Of a stretch of DNA of 64,000 nt, positions 8,632 through 16,967 are shown piece by piece. The position numbers and the translations under genes were made by a program. The stretch covers positions 1,642,501 to 1,706,500 of the forward strand of contig NZ_CP066265.1 in assembly GCF_023278085.1 (NCBI RefSeq), in the 5' to 3' direction. The DNA is from Pseudomonas syringae (lineage in GTDB: Bacteria; Pseudomonadota; Gammaproteobacteria; Pseudomonadales; Pseudomonadaceae). Positions within the stretch are counted from its first letter, which is position 1. Each line of letters begins with the position of its first letter. Under the pieces are notes generated by a model. The model was not told where the DNA came from and did not search any database. It was given only the letters and a program-made list of their open reading frames with translations.

Positions 8632-11541
8632 ATGCAAAGCCATTCGGGAAATGAACACACCGCTCTGAATCAGCGTCTGACCCTGCTGTTGACGGCCAAG
8701 GACCAGCCGGATTTCCTGCGTCGCGCCTTGAAGTATTACAGCGACTTTCCGTGCAATGTGGTGGTGGTCGACGCCTCCGCTCAACCTGATGCAGAAATCG
8801 CCGACGCCTCTGGCCTGCATTACGTGCACAGCGCCGAAGGGTCGAATGCCAGCCTCAGCGCGAGGATCGCCGAAGGCCTCAAGCAAGTGACCACGCCCTT
8901 CGTGGTACAGGCTCCAGTCGACAGTTTCCTGTTGCCTGATGCGCTGACTGCTGCCTTGAGCTTTCTTGAAGCTAACCCGGCTTATGGCGCTTGTCAGGGC
9001 TATAGCCTGAGCTATCAGGCGCAGGTCAGTCAGGTGGACTATTTCCGTCGCGACCGCAAAACCTGCGAAGACTGTGCGTCAGATGATGCTGGCGAGCGGG
9101 TGTTGAGTTTCATGGGCGAAGGCCTGTCGCTGCTCAGTGCCGTGACCCGCACTGAACTGGCGCAGCAGTGGTTCGTTTCGGTTGCCGAAGGCACCGAGCC
9201 GCACTGGCAGGAAGTCGGCCACATGATGTATCTGGTGGCCGCGGCACGCCTGCGCATCCTGCCGATTCCATATGCGTTGCATCTCACGCCGGGCAAGGAC
9301 GCGGAGCTGCGCCACGGCCGGGCCATTGCCGCAGCGGTCAAACACAGCGACCCCAAAGCCAGAGCGGCCCGTGAGTCGTTCGCGAAGAAACTGGTCGCGC
9401 TGCTCGGCGAAGATTCGGGCTTCGAAGGCGCTCAGGGCGTACAGAAAATTCTGGCCGGGCTCGCTGCCATGGCTGAACGCCTCAAAACCCAAGGTTTTCA
9501 AACGGATGAAAAAATCATCAGCGCGGTCTGGAACGTTGCGCTGGAGCAGTCCGATGCGCTGTTCGAGCCTCGCCAGTTCGTCGAGATGCCGTTTTACAAC
9601 CAGCCGCTGTTCGATGAGCTGGCCAGAATCGAATTCCTGATTCACGTCATGCCGGCAGGCCGCTTGCAGATGGAGGGGCTTGAAGCGGCACTGCTCAAAC
9701 AGGCCGAGTTGCTGCGTGCGCAAAACAACCCGGATGCTGAAACGAGACTGAGCCGTCTGTGGTACGCCTACGAAACCTACGCCTTCAATCTTGGCGTCGT
9801 GCAGAGCCTGATCGCGGAATTGCGCAACAGCAAAGACGACAAAGACAGCGAGAAGCAGATTGAGCTTGTTTCTGGCTGGGGCCAGCGCTTGCAGGCAGCG
9901 TCCGGTTTCGACAATGGTCTATTGCTCGACGGTATGGCTTCCGGTCGACTCCTCAACTGGCTCGATTCGCGTGATCCGGCCCCTGAATCGCTCAAGCAGA
10001 TCAGCGAGAAACTGGCCAGTAAACCGGCCGGGTCGCAGATCGGTATTTTGTTGCTGGATCTGGAAGCCGACGTATTCAAGCTGCAAGCGACGTTCGACAG
10101 CCTGATCAACAGTCACTACAAGACTTTCAAGGTGGTGGTGTTCACCAGCGGAGAACTGCCGGCAGTAACCACGCTGCACAACACGCTGCATTTCGTGAAG
10201 GTCACCGAAAGCAACTACGTCGACAAGATCAACCAGGTCGTCAAACAGTCACCCAGCGACTGGTTGATGCTGGCGCAGGCGGGTGAGGAGTTCACCCGCA
10301 GCGGTCTGCTGCTGGCCAGTGCCGAATTGCTTGACGCAGCACAGTGCCGGGCGGTCGCGGTCGACGAGATTCAGCGTCAAACCAACGGCACGCTGGCCCC
10401 GGTGTTCCGTCCGGGGTTCAACCTGGACCTGCTGCAAAGCCTGCCGACCTTGATGGCTCGCCATTGGCTGATTCGTCGTGACTTGCTGGTCGAGGCGGGT
10501 GGTTATTCGCGTGAATTCCCCAAAGCACTGGAATTCGACCTGTTGTTGCGCCTGATCGAGGAGGGCGGCATGAGCGGTCTGGCTCATCTGAGCGAACCGG
10601 TGCTGATCTGCGACGCGCCAGCACTGGAAGACAATCCGGACGAACAGAAAGCGCTCAAACGCCACCTTGGCAAGCGCGGTTATCAGGCAGAAGTCAGTTC
10701 GGCGCAGCCGGGTACTTACAAGATCGATTATCGCCACGCCCATCGGCCGGTGGTCTCGATTCTGCTGCACAGTCAGGACAACCTGCCGGAGCTGCAACGC
10801 TGCCTGCAAAGTATCCTGCAACGCACCCGCTATCAGCGTTACGAAGTACTGATCGGCGACAACGCCAGTACGTCAGCCGAACTGTCGACCTGGCTCGACA
10901 GACAGGAACAGGTTTCGGGTCGCGTGCGTGTGTTCCGCGCCGAGCAGCGCATGAGTTCGGGGGCTTTGTGCAATCTGATCAGTCAGGAAGCCACTGGCGA
11001 ATACCTTGTCCTGGTGGATGCGCAAAGCCAGATCGTCAATGTCGGCTGGATCGAATCACTGCTCAACCAGGCGCAACGTCCGGAAGTGGGCGTGGTCGGC
11101 GTCAAGCTGGTTGATGGTGAAGGCGCGGTGACTCAGGCCGGGCTGATTCTGGGCCTCAATGGCGGCGTGGGTTCTGGCTTTGTCGGCGAGCCGAAGACGT
11201 CCAGCGGCTATATGCAGCGCCTGACGGTCGAGCAGAATTACTCTGCCGTGTCATCGGCGTGCCTGATGATTGCCAAGGAGCTGTATGACGCAATCGGCGG
11301 GCTGGACGAGGAGGCTTTCGCTGAAGCGCTGGGTGACGTGGACCTGTGTCTCAAGGCTGCGCAGGCTGGTTACCTGACCGTTTGGACCCCGCATGTTCAG
11401 GTGGTGCATTCCGGTGTGGTGAAGGCTCCCGAGCAGGCGCGTACCGCGCTGATGGACAAATGGTCTGCGCAATTCGCGCAGGATGAAGCCTACAACGCTA
11501 ATCTCGATCTCAATGGTCAGGGCTTCACCCTGGCTGGCTGA
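8632..11541 (+). CDS. fgt2: Fgt2, second flagellin glycosyltransferase
   Basis: A 969-residue GT2-family protein downstream of fgt1. It has an N-terminal nucleotide-sugar transferase-like fold (LTLLLTAKDQPDFLRRALKY), a long helical middle (about 230-450), a GT2-like block with VFRPGFNLDLLQ, and a C-terminal GT2 domain from about residue 705 (VVSILLHSQDNLPELQRCL). The last two blocks are clearly paralogous to those in Fgt1 (shared NQAQRPEVG/NHAQRPEVG, SGYMQRL, DEAYNANLDLN/DQAYNPNLHLN). The acidic motifs look partly degenerate (APVDSFLLP near residue 97; LVDAQSQ near 795). AAGGAAAG lies before ATG. The acceptor is presumably the flagellin encoded 1.5 kb downstream. Confidence 0.85.
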   Translation: MQSHSGNEHTALNQRLTLLLTAKDQPDFLRRALKYYSDFPCNVVVVDASAQPDAEIADASGLHYVHSAEGSNASLSARIAEGLKQVTTPFVVQAPVDSFLLPDALTAALSFLEANPAYGACQGYSLSYQAQVSQVDYFRRDRKTCEDCASDDAGERVLSFMGEGLSLLSAVTRTELAQQWFVSVAEGTEPHWQEVGHMMYLVAAARLRILPIPYALHLTPGKDAELRHGRAIAAAVKHSDPKARAARESFAKKLVALLGEDSGFEGAQGVQKILAGLAAMAERLKTQGFQTDEKIISAVWNVALEQSDALFEPRQFVEMPFYNQPLFDELARIEFLIHVMPAGRLQMEGLEAALLKQAELLRAQNNPDAETRLSRLWYAYETYAFNLGVVQSLIAELRNSKDDKDSEKQIELVSGWGQRLQAASGFDNGLLLDGMASGRLLNWLDSRDPAPESLKQISEKLASKPAGSQIGILLLDLEADVFKLQATFDSLINSHYKTFKVVVFTSGELPAVTTLHNTLHFVKVTESNYVDKINQVVKQSPSDWLMLAQAGEEFTRSGLLLASAELLDAAQCRAVAVDEIQRQTNGTLAPVFRPGFNLDLLQSLPTLMARHWLIRRDLLVEAGGYSREFPKALEFDLLLRLIEEGGMSGLAHLSEPVLICDAPALEDNPDEQKALKRHLGKRGYQAEVSSAQPGTYKIDYRHAHRPVVSILLHSQDNLPELQRCLQSILQRTRYQRYEVLIGDNASTSAELSTWLDRQEQVSGRVRVFRAEQRMSSGALCNLISQEATGEYLVLVDAQSQIVNVGWIESLLNQAQRPEVGVVGVKLVDGEGAVTQAGLILGLNGGVGSGFVGEPKTSSGYMQRLTVEQNYSAVSSACLMIAKELYDAIGGLDEEAFAEALGDVDLCLKAAQAGYLTVWTPHVQVVHSGVVKAPEQARTALMDKWSAQFAQDEAYNANLDLNGQGFTLAG

Positions 11542-11558
11542 GTTGCCAGCATCAGTAA

Positions 11559-11581
11559 AACCGGTCGCATCGCGGCCGGTT
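11559..11581 (+). terminator. Stem-loop after fgt2
   Basis: AACCGGTCGC, a 3-nt loop, then GCGGCCGGTT form a 10-bp stem (one G-U pair) 17 bp after the fgt2 stop. No T-run follows, so this may be a weak terminator or a 3'-end stabilising hairpin. Confidence 0.5.
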
Positions 11582-11846
11582 CGCTGCTTTGAAAATCTCT
11601 GCACAGGGGGCTGACTGCCTGGCTCCAGTGCGCTTTTTCCCGACGCAAATTATCGCAAAGCATGCAAACGGGAGTGACCTGCGGGTCATAACGTGCATCT
11701 TCACTGTATTGTGTTACAGGGAGCGACATGCGCCTGACTTGCTTTAACGTGCCAAGCGCCCTGAAAATGTCTGTAAATCACCTCTATTCGGTAGCGCCCT
11801 GATTTTTATCGGGACGGAAAATGACCTGTTTACTCATCGGGAAGCC
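11582..11846. other. fgt2-orf3 spacer
   Basis: About 265 bp without a gene. The only structure I can name is a small perfect inverted repeat TGACC-tgcg-GGTCA at 11675-11688. I found no clear sigma-54 or sigma-28 site. A promoter for orf3 is likely here because a hairpin follows fgt2, but I cannot place it. Confidence 0.4.
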
Positions 11847-12776
11847 ATGATGATTGGCATTAAAAGCATAGCGAGTTACGTGCCTGTTGCAGGCGTTGAT
11901 AACTACGCTCAAGGCGCCAAATTCGGCAAGGATGAAGAATTCATCCTTGGGAAAATTGGCTCCACGTTCCTGCCGCGCAAAGACGCCGGCCAGGAAACCT
12001 CGGATCTGTGCGTTGAAGCAGCCAACACGCTGTTTGCCAACAATCCGCAGCTCAAGCGCGAAAGCATCGATGTGCTGATCGTCGTCACCCAGAACGGCGA
12101 CGAGGAAGGTTTGCCGCATACTGCGGCTATCGTCCAGGACAAGCTGGGGCTGTCTACCAACGTCGCTGCGTTCGATATCTCGCTGGGCTGCTCCGGCTAT
12201 GTATACGGTATCTATGCAATCAAAGGCTTCATGGAGGCGGCAGGCCTGAAAAACGGTCTGCTGATTACCGCCGACCCGTATTCGAAAATTGTCGATCCGG
12301 AAGACCGCAACACCACCATGTTGTTTGGCGACGCCGCAACCGCCACCTGGATGGGCGAGGACGCCGACTGGCAATTGGGCAAGGCGAAGTTCGGCACCGA
12401 CGGTTCCGGCGCGCCGCACCTCAAGGTCAGCAATGGCGTGTTTTTCATGAACGGCCGTCAGGTGTTCAATTTTGCGCTGCTGAAAGTGCCTGCGCATCTG
12501 CATGAGCTGTTGGCCGAGTCAGACCTGACGCCTGACGATATCGATGCCTTCTGTATTCACCAGGGCAGTGCCGCCATCGTCGACGCCGTGGCGCGCCGCT
12601 TCGAAGACAAACCCGAGAAGTTTCTCAAGGACATGGTCGAGACCGGCAATACCGTGTCGTCCAGCATTCCGCTGCTGATTGAAAAACACGTACTGGGCTC
12701 TTCCTGGAAGCGGGTTGCCTTGAGCGGTTTTGGTGTGGGGCTGTCCTGGGGCTCCGCCATTATCTATAAAGGCTGA
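11847..12776 (+). CDS. FabH-like 3-oxoacyl-ACP synthase III of the flagellin glycosylation island
   Basis: The 309-residue product has the thiolase fold of KAS III enzymes with an intact Cys-His-Asn triad: Cys115 (SLGCSGYVYG), His238 (FCIHQGSAA) and Asn268 (ETGNTVSSS). It matches in position the third gene (orf3) of the P. syringae flagellin glycosylation island. KAS III enzymes condense an acyl-CoA with malonyl-ACP; here the likely product is a short 3-oxoacyl (then 3-hydroxyacyl) group for the amide on the modified viosamine, which is inference. The start is one of two tandem ATGs (11847, 11850). It is a single gene closed by a good terminator. Confidence 0.88.
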   Translation: MMIGIKSIASYVPVAGVDNYAQGAKFGKDEEFILGKIGSTFLPRKDAGQETSDLCVEAANTLFANNPQLKRESIDVLIVVTQNGDEEGLPHTAAIVQDKLGLSTNVAAFDISLGCSGYVYGIYAIKGFMEAAGLKNGLLITADPYSKIVDPEDRNTTMLFGDAATATWMGEDADWQLGKAKFGTDGSGAPHLKVSNGVFFMNGRQVFNFALLKVPAHLHELLAESDLTPDDIDAFCIHQGSAAIVDAVARRFEDKPEKFLKDMVETGNTVSSSIPLLIEKHVLGSSWKRVALSGFGVGLSWGSAIIYKG

Positions 12777-12798
12777 GTTAATACAGCCTGACTAAGAG

Positions 12799-12828
12799 CG
12801 CCTGCGGAGTTATTCCCCAGGCGTTTTT
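12799..12828 (+). terminator. Rho-independent terminator after orf3
   Basis: CGCCTG (12799-12804) pairs with CAGGCG (12818-12823) and is followed directly by TTTTT. It separates the glycosylation island from fliC. Confidence 0.8.
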
Positions 12829-12997
12829 AAATTAAACAGTGATCCACGTCACACTTTGCACTTCGCTATGCGACACCTTCGCTTGACCCCACTTCCTGTT
12901 GTTGATGAATCTCCCTCTTTCCCGCCGCGTGATTATGCCCCAAGCCCTTGTTTTATAAGGGGTGGCCGTGTGATGGCAAAATATTAAAAAAAAACGC

Positions 12998-13024
12998 TCA
13001 AGCAACCTGCCATTGCGACGATAA
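12998..13024 (+). promoter_or_regulatory. Sigma-28 (FliA) promoter of fliC
   Basis: TCAAG, 14 bp, then GACGATAA. This keeps the spacing of the enteric sigma-28 consensus (TAAAGTTT-N11-GCCGATAA). Transcription would start near 13031, giving a leader of about 75 nt before the fliC ATG. The rest of the 12829-12997 stretch is AT-rich with an A9 run and no gene. Confidence 0.85.
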
Positions 13025-13105
13025 CTATTACGAAGGTTCTCTAGGCACACCCGGCGCTTGCAGGGGCCGGAAGCCACGTAGTACCAAACCAACGAGGAAT
13101 TCATC

Positions 13106-13954
13106 ATGGCTTTAACAGTAAACACCAACGTAGCATCGTTGAACGTCCAGAAGAACCTGGGTCGCGCCTCCGACGCCCTTTCGACCTCGATGACTCGTCT
13201 GTCTTCCGGTCTGAAAATCAACAGCGCCAAAGACGACGCTGCCGGCCTGAACATCGCCACCAAGATCAACTCGCAGATCAAAGGTCAGACCATGGCGATC
13301 AAAAACGCCAACGACGGTATGTCCATTGCTCAGACCGCTGAAGGCGCGCTGCAAGAATCGACCAACATTCTGCAACGTATGCGTGAACTGGCTGTTCAGT
13401 CGCGAAACGACAGCAACAGCTCGACTGACCGTGACGCGCTGAACAAAGAATTCAGCCAGATGAGTTCGGAACTGACTCGTATCGCCAACAGTACTAACCT
13501 GAACGGCAAGAACCTGATCGACGGTTCCGCCAGCACCATGACTTTCCAGGTTGGCTCCAACTCGGGCTCCTCGAACCAGATCACTCTGACTTTGAGCGCC
13601 AGCTTTGACGCAAACACCCTGGGTGTCGGTTCGGCAATCTCCATCGTCGGTTCCGACAGCGCTGCCGCAGAGTCTGCTTTCTCTGGCGCAATGGCCGCTA
13701 TCGACTCGGCTCTGCAGACCATCAACAACACTCGTTCTGATCTCGGTGCTGCACAAAACCGTCTGACCAGCACCATCTCCAACCTGCAGAACATCAACGA
13801 AAACGCCAGTGCTGCACTGGGTCGTATCCAGGATACCGACTTCGCTTCTGAAACTGCACAGCTGACCAAGCAACAGACCCTGCAACAGGCTTCTACCTCT
13901 GTTCTGGCTCAGGCTAACCAGCTGCCATCCGCTGTACTGAAACTGCTTCAGTAA
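13106..13954 (+). CDS. fliC: FliC, flagellin
   Basis: The 282-residue filament subunit, exported through the flagellar channel and capped by FliD. It has the conserved N-terminal D0/D1 helices ([18 protein letters not shown]) and the C-terminal D0 helix ([13 protein letters not shown]). The flg22 epitope (residues 30-51) reads [15 protein letters not shown] then AAGLNIA, with Asn where published P. syringae sequences have Gln. The flgII-28 region (84-111) has Ser at position 23 and Asp at 27. Serines are present at residues 143, 164, 176, 183, 193 and 201, the positions reported as glycosylated in pv. tabaci. It has its own sigma-28 promoter and terminator. GAGGAA precedes the ATG. Confidence 0.98.
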   Translation: MALTVNTNVASLNVQKNLGRASDALSTSMTRLSSGLKINSAKDDAAGLNIATKINSQIKGQTMAIKNANDGMSIAQTAEGALQESTNILQRMRELAVQSRNDSNSSTDRDALNKEFSQMSSELTRIANSTNLNGKNLIDGSASTMTFQVGSNSGSSNQITLTLSASFDANTLGVGSAISIVGSDSAAAESAFSGAMAAIDSALQTINNTRSDLGAAQNRLTSTISNLQNINENASAALGRIQDTDFASETAQLTKQQTLQQASTSVLAQANQLPSAVLKLLQ

Positions 13955-13970
13955 TATCGGCATGAGTTTT

Positions 13971-14007
13971 AGCGGGGGAGTACTTAACAGTGCTCTCTCG
14001 CTTTTTT
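13971..14007 (+). terminator. Rho-independent terminator after fliC
   Basis: AGCGGGGGAGTAC pairs (with several G-U pairs) with GTGCTCTCTCGCT across a short loop, followed by a run of six T. It would make fliC mostly monocistronic. Confidence 0.8.
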
Positions 14008-14026
14008 GCTTTCAGAGGTGATGGTC

Positions 14027-14419
14027 ATGGATATGAGTGTGAAGCTGAACGTGACTTATCCGGCCGCTCAATCGGCGAGTCAGGCTCCTGTGCCGGATAA
14101 GCTTGTTGACAAGCCTGCCGATACCGCTCCTGTCGAGCGCGTTGCCGCCACGGCCGAAAGTAAAGGTTCCGATCTGCATAAGGATGATTCCAAGGACGAT
14201 GCTAAAGTCAAAGCAGCGGCGGAAGATATCCAGAAATTTTTTCACACGGTGAAGCGCAATCTTGAGTTTTCGATCGACGAAGATTCTGGCAAAGTCATTG
14301 TCAAAGTGATTGCAAGCGACTCCGGTGAAGTAGTAAGACAGATTCCCAATGCAGAAATCCTGAAGCTGGCCGATAGCCTGAGTGATGCGAACAGTTTGTT
14401 GTTCCGCGCCAAGGCCTGA
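14027..14419 (+). CDS. flaG: FlaG family protein
   Basis: A 130-residue protein with a Lys/Asp-rich, disordered N-terminal half and the FlaG domain in the C-terminal half (LEFSIDEDSGKVIVKVIAS, then VVRQIPNAEILKLADSL). FlaG proteins affect filament length or assembly in polar flagellates; the mechanism is unclear. I chose ATG 14027 because AGAGGTG ends 6 bp before it; the in-frame TTG at 14006 lies inside the fliC terminator's T-run. It lies between fliC and fliD, as in other Pseudomonas. Confidence 0.9.
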   Translation: MDMSVKLNVTYPAAQSASQAPVPDKLVDKPADTAPVERVAATAESKGSDLHKDDSKDDAKVKAAAEDIQKFFHTVKRNLEFSIDEDSGKVIVKVIASDSGEVVRQIPNAEILKLADSLSDANSLLFRAKA

Positions 14420-14502
14420 TCGCCGGTACGGTATTTGTTGCCGGGTTACCAGCCTTTTGAACCGGCGGTAGGCCCCGCGACATTCTTGAAGGGAGAAGCA
14501 CA

Positions 14503-15954
14503 ATGGCAAGTCCCATTACATCTACAACAGGCCTGGGTTCAGGTCTGGCAATCACTGCAATCGTTGAAGGGTTGGTCAACGCCGAAAAGGCGCCCAAGCA
14601 GAACCAGATCGACAAGCAGACCGCCTCCACCACCGCATCGCTGTCCGGCGTGAGTCAACTGACGTCGGCGCTGGCTTCGTTTCAGAAGGCGATGGATACC
14701 TTAAGCAGTAAAACCACGCCTGCATTTCTGGGCTTTGCTGCGACCTCCGCCAACGAGGCTGTGGTCAAGGCTACTGCAGACAACACTGCGGTGAGTGGTT
14801 CTTACGCCATTAAAGTGAATAATCTGGCGACGGCATCCAAGGTTGCAACGATTGCCATGGATTCCACGCAATCGAGTGCTATTCCGAGTGGTACCCTGGA
14901 AATCACTCAAAATGGCACTACCCAGAAGGTTGTCATTGACAAGACGTCAACGCTGCAGGAAGTACGTGACCAGATAAACACGTCGCTTCAGGGCAAGGGC
15001 ATCTCTGCCAACATCATTACCGATAACAACGGCTCCAGACTGGTGTTCAGTTCAACGACTACCGGTGCTGGCAGTGACATATCCGTCAAAGGTGGGTCAG
15101 GTCAGGAAGCACTGAACATTGACGGCACCAAGTTGATGAGCGCAACCAGCTCCAGCAATGACGCCAATGGCAAAGCGATTCCGGGTGCAGGCGCTATTTC
15201 TGCAACTGCCGTGGATGCCTCGTTCTCGATCGACGGTCTGGCCCTGACCAGCAAGTCGAATACCGTCAGCACGGCGATTTCTGGTGTGTCGTTCAATCTG
15301 CTTGCGCCCAGCACAGCAGCGACGGGCGACACAGTGGTCACGGTAGGGGTCAACACGGACGGTCTGAAAGCTTCGCTGCAGACATTTGTCGACTCCTACA
15401 ACACGCTGGTCAAGCTGACGTCGTCGCTGACCAAGGGCACCCTGAGTGACAAGGGCGTCTACACGGCGGCTGCATTGACCGGCGACTCCACACCGCGCGG
15501 ACTTCTGGCGAGTATTCGTAACCAGATCGCCAGTGCGACCTCTGGTGCCGGACTCAATTCGCTGTCTCAACTGGGTATCAAAACCCAGCAGTCTGACGGT
15601 ACGCTGTCTCTGAATACCACCGAGTTTACTGCGGCGCTGAATGATAAAAAGCTGGGTGGTCAGATCGACGCTCTGTTCAACGGTGACAGTGGGCTGGTTA
15701 CTCGAATCACCAAGGCAATCGAACCCTACACCAAAGCTGACGGCGTGCTTGCCGGTAAAACCAAAAGTCTGAACACGGTACAAAAGCAGCTGGCCGACGA
15801 CAAGGAAGCCCTTGATCGCCGTATCGAAACGCTGACCGCTACCCTGACCAAGAAATACAACGCCATGGACCTGATCGTAGGTCAGCTCAAGGCAACCGGT
15901 AACAACATCACGTCGATCTTCGAGGCGATGAACGCACAGAAAAACGCTTCGTAA
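14503..15954 (+). CDS. fliD: FliD, filament cap protein (HAP2)
   Basis: FliD caps the filament tip and folds arriving flagellin. The 483-residue protein starts MASPITSTTGLGSGLAITA, the usual FliD start, has a FliD N-domain to about residue 110, and a C-terminal domain from about 250 with the SYNTLVKLTSSLTK segment and a terminal coiled coil (QKQLADDKEALDRRIETLTA). AAGGGAGAA precedes the ATG. It follows flaG by 83 bp and is closed by a strong terminator that separates it from fliS. Confidence 0.95.
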   Translation: MASPITSTTGLGSGLAITAIVEGLVNAEKAPKQNQIDKQTASTTASLSGVSQLTSALASFQKAMDTLSSKTTPAFLGFAATSANEAVVKATADNTAVSGSYAIKVNNLATASKVATIAMDSTQSSAIPSGTLEITQNGTTQKVVIDKTSTLQEVRDQINTSLQGKGISANIITDNNGSRLVFSSTTTGAGSDISVKGGSGQEALNIDGTKLMSATSSSNDANGKAIPGAGAISATAVDASFSIDGLALTSKSNTVSTAISGVSFNLLAPSTAATGDTVVTVGVNTDGLKASLQTFVDSYNTLVKLTSSLTKGTLSDKGVYTAAALTGDSTPRGLLASIRNQIASATSGAGLNSLSQLGIKTQQSDGTLSLNTTEFTAALNDKKLGGQIDALFNGDSGLVTRITKAIEPYTKADGVLAGKTKSLNTVQKQLADDKEALDRRIETLTATLTKKYNAMDLIVGQLKATGNNITSIFEAMNAQKNAS

Positions 15955-15972
15955 GATTTTCTACCGAAGTGC

Positions 15973-16006
15973 CAAGAACCCGACCCTGTGTCGGGTTCTT
16001 GCTTTT
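15973..16006 (+). terminator. Rho-independent terminator after fliD
   Basis: CAAGAACCCGAC (15973-15984) and GTCGGGTTCTTG (15990-16001) form a perfect 12-bp stem with a 5-nt loop, followed by CTTTT. Confidence 0.88.
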
Positions 16007-16010
16007 GGGC

Positions 16011-16037
16011 TAAAGTTTCCGGGCACTGCGTCGATAG
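16011..16037 (+). promoter_or_regulatory. Sigma-28 promoter of fliS
   Basis: TAAAGTTT, 11 bp, then GTCGATAG: an exact -35 and spacing match to the sigma-28 consensus and 6 of 8 in the -10. It starts 5 bp after the fliD terminator, so fliS and the gene after it have their own late promoter. Confidence 0.82.
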
Positions 16038-16076
16038 CTTGAGTATCAGTATTCTGGATTTGTTACGAGGCCCATT

Positions 16077-16466
16077 ATGAATCCGATGTTAGCGTTGCGG
16101 CAGTATCAGAAAATCGGCGCCCAGGCTCAGACCTCGGAAGCCAGCCCTCATCGTCTGGTGCAGATGTTGATGGAGGGCGGTCTCGACCGCATCGCTCAGG
16201 CCAAGGGCGCGATGGCCCGCAAGGACATTGCCAACAAGGGCGTGTTCATCAGCAAGGCCATCGGCATCGTCGGCGGGCTGCGTGAAGGGCTCGACCTCGA
16301 AACCTCGCCCAACGAAGGCCTGGTGAGGCAGGACAACCTCTATCACTACATGATGACGCGTCTGGCTGAAGCCAATGCTCGTAATGATCAGAAGATTCTT
16401 GATGAAGTCGCAGGCCTGCTGATTACCGTCAAGGAAGGCTGGGACGCGATTGGCACCATGCAATAA
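16077..16466 (+). CDS. fliS: FliS, flagellin export chaperone
   Basis: FliS binds unfolded flagellin in the cytoplasm and delivers it to the export gate. The 129-residue protein has the family features: an N-terminal ALRQYQKIGAQAQTSEASPHRLVQMLMEG-type stretch (residues 5-35), an all-helical body, and the LYHYMMTRLAEAN segment. Length is normal. It is transcribed from the sigma-28 site at 16011 and followed 26 bp later by a second small chaperone gene. Confidence 0.95.
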   Translation: MNPMLALRQYQKIGAQAQTSEASPHRLVQMLMEGGLDRIAQAKGAMARKDIANKGVFISKAIGIVGGLREGLDLETSPNEGLVRQDNLYHYMMTRLAEANARNDQKILDEVAGLLITVKEGWDAIGTMQ

Positions 16467-16492
16467 CCTGCGCTGTTCCGAGGAGAATAAAA

Positions 16493-16789
16493 ATGAGTGC
16501 TGCGCTCAAGCGTATTGAAGAAACCCGTGAGGCCTTGGTAGGTGCATTGGCCGAGCGTGACTGGGAGGCTATCGGCAAGCTTGATCTGGCCTGCCGTGAG
16601 TGCGTCGAGGCAGCCGTGGGCGAGCCGCCTGCCGATGAGCCGGCATTGCGCAGCAACCTCGAAGAGTTGCTTGGCGTCTACAGACAATTAATTGATGTTG
16701 CAACCGGCGAGCGTCAAGCCGTTGTCGATGAAATGACGCAAATCCAGAATGCCAAAAATGCGACGAAGGTATACCATCTCTTCGGTTAA
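16493..16789 (+). CDS. FliT-like flagellar chaperone (fleP position)
   Basis: A 98-residue, fully helical protein (KRIEETREALVGALAERDWE...) in the place where other bacteria have fliT and P. aeruginosa has fleP (PA1096). FliT proteins hold the cap protein FliD before export and can regulate flagellar genes; whether this one does so is not visible. GAGGAG precedes the ATG. The assignment rests mostly on size, helicity and position after fliS. Confidence 0.7.
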   Translation: MSAALKRIEETREALVGALAERDWEAIGKLDLACRECVEAAVGEPPADEPALRSNLEELLGVYRQLIDVATGERQAVVDEMTQIQNAKNATKVYHLFG

Positions 16790-16853
16790 TGTTTAATTGT
16801 CATTTTTATTGTCGGACGAGATTTTCGCCATAAATTTGACTGTGTCCGTTTTT

Positions 16854-16882
16854 TTGACTTAACTAGTGATGTTTACTATTTT
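16854..16882 (+). promoter_or_regulatory. Candidate sigma-70 promoter of fleQ
   Basis: TTGACT, 17 bp, then TATTTT, about 86 bp before the fleQ start, in an AT-rich spacer (16790-16967). No sigma-54 site is present, consistent with FleQ at the top of the cascade. A second TTGACT at 16837 offers an alternative. Confidence 0.5.
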
Positions 16883-16967
16883 CTGGCGTCTCAAGGTTTA
16901 TATCTGCTGAGATTGCCAAGTTGTCCCAATTTGTGGGCATTGAGTTGACTAGGGAAGTTGCTATTGC

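Noticed and set aside
4942..12776. Large island between flgL and fliC as an O-antigen or phage cluster
   Set aside because: No polymerase, flippase, integrase or phage genes; the content matches the known P. syringae flagellin glycosylation island.
14006..14026. Longer FlaG start at TTG 14006
   Set aside because: It overlaps the T-run of the fliC terminator and has no ribosome site; ATG 14027 has AGAGGTG at the right distance.
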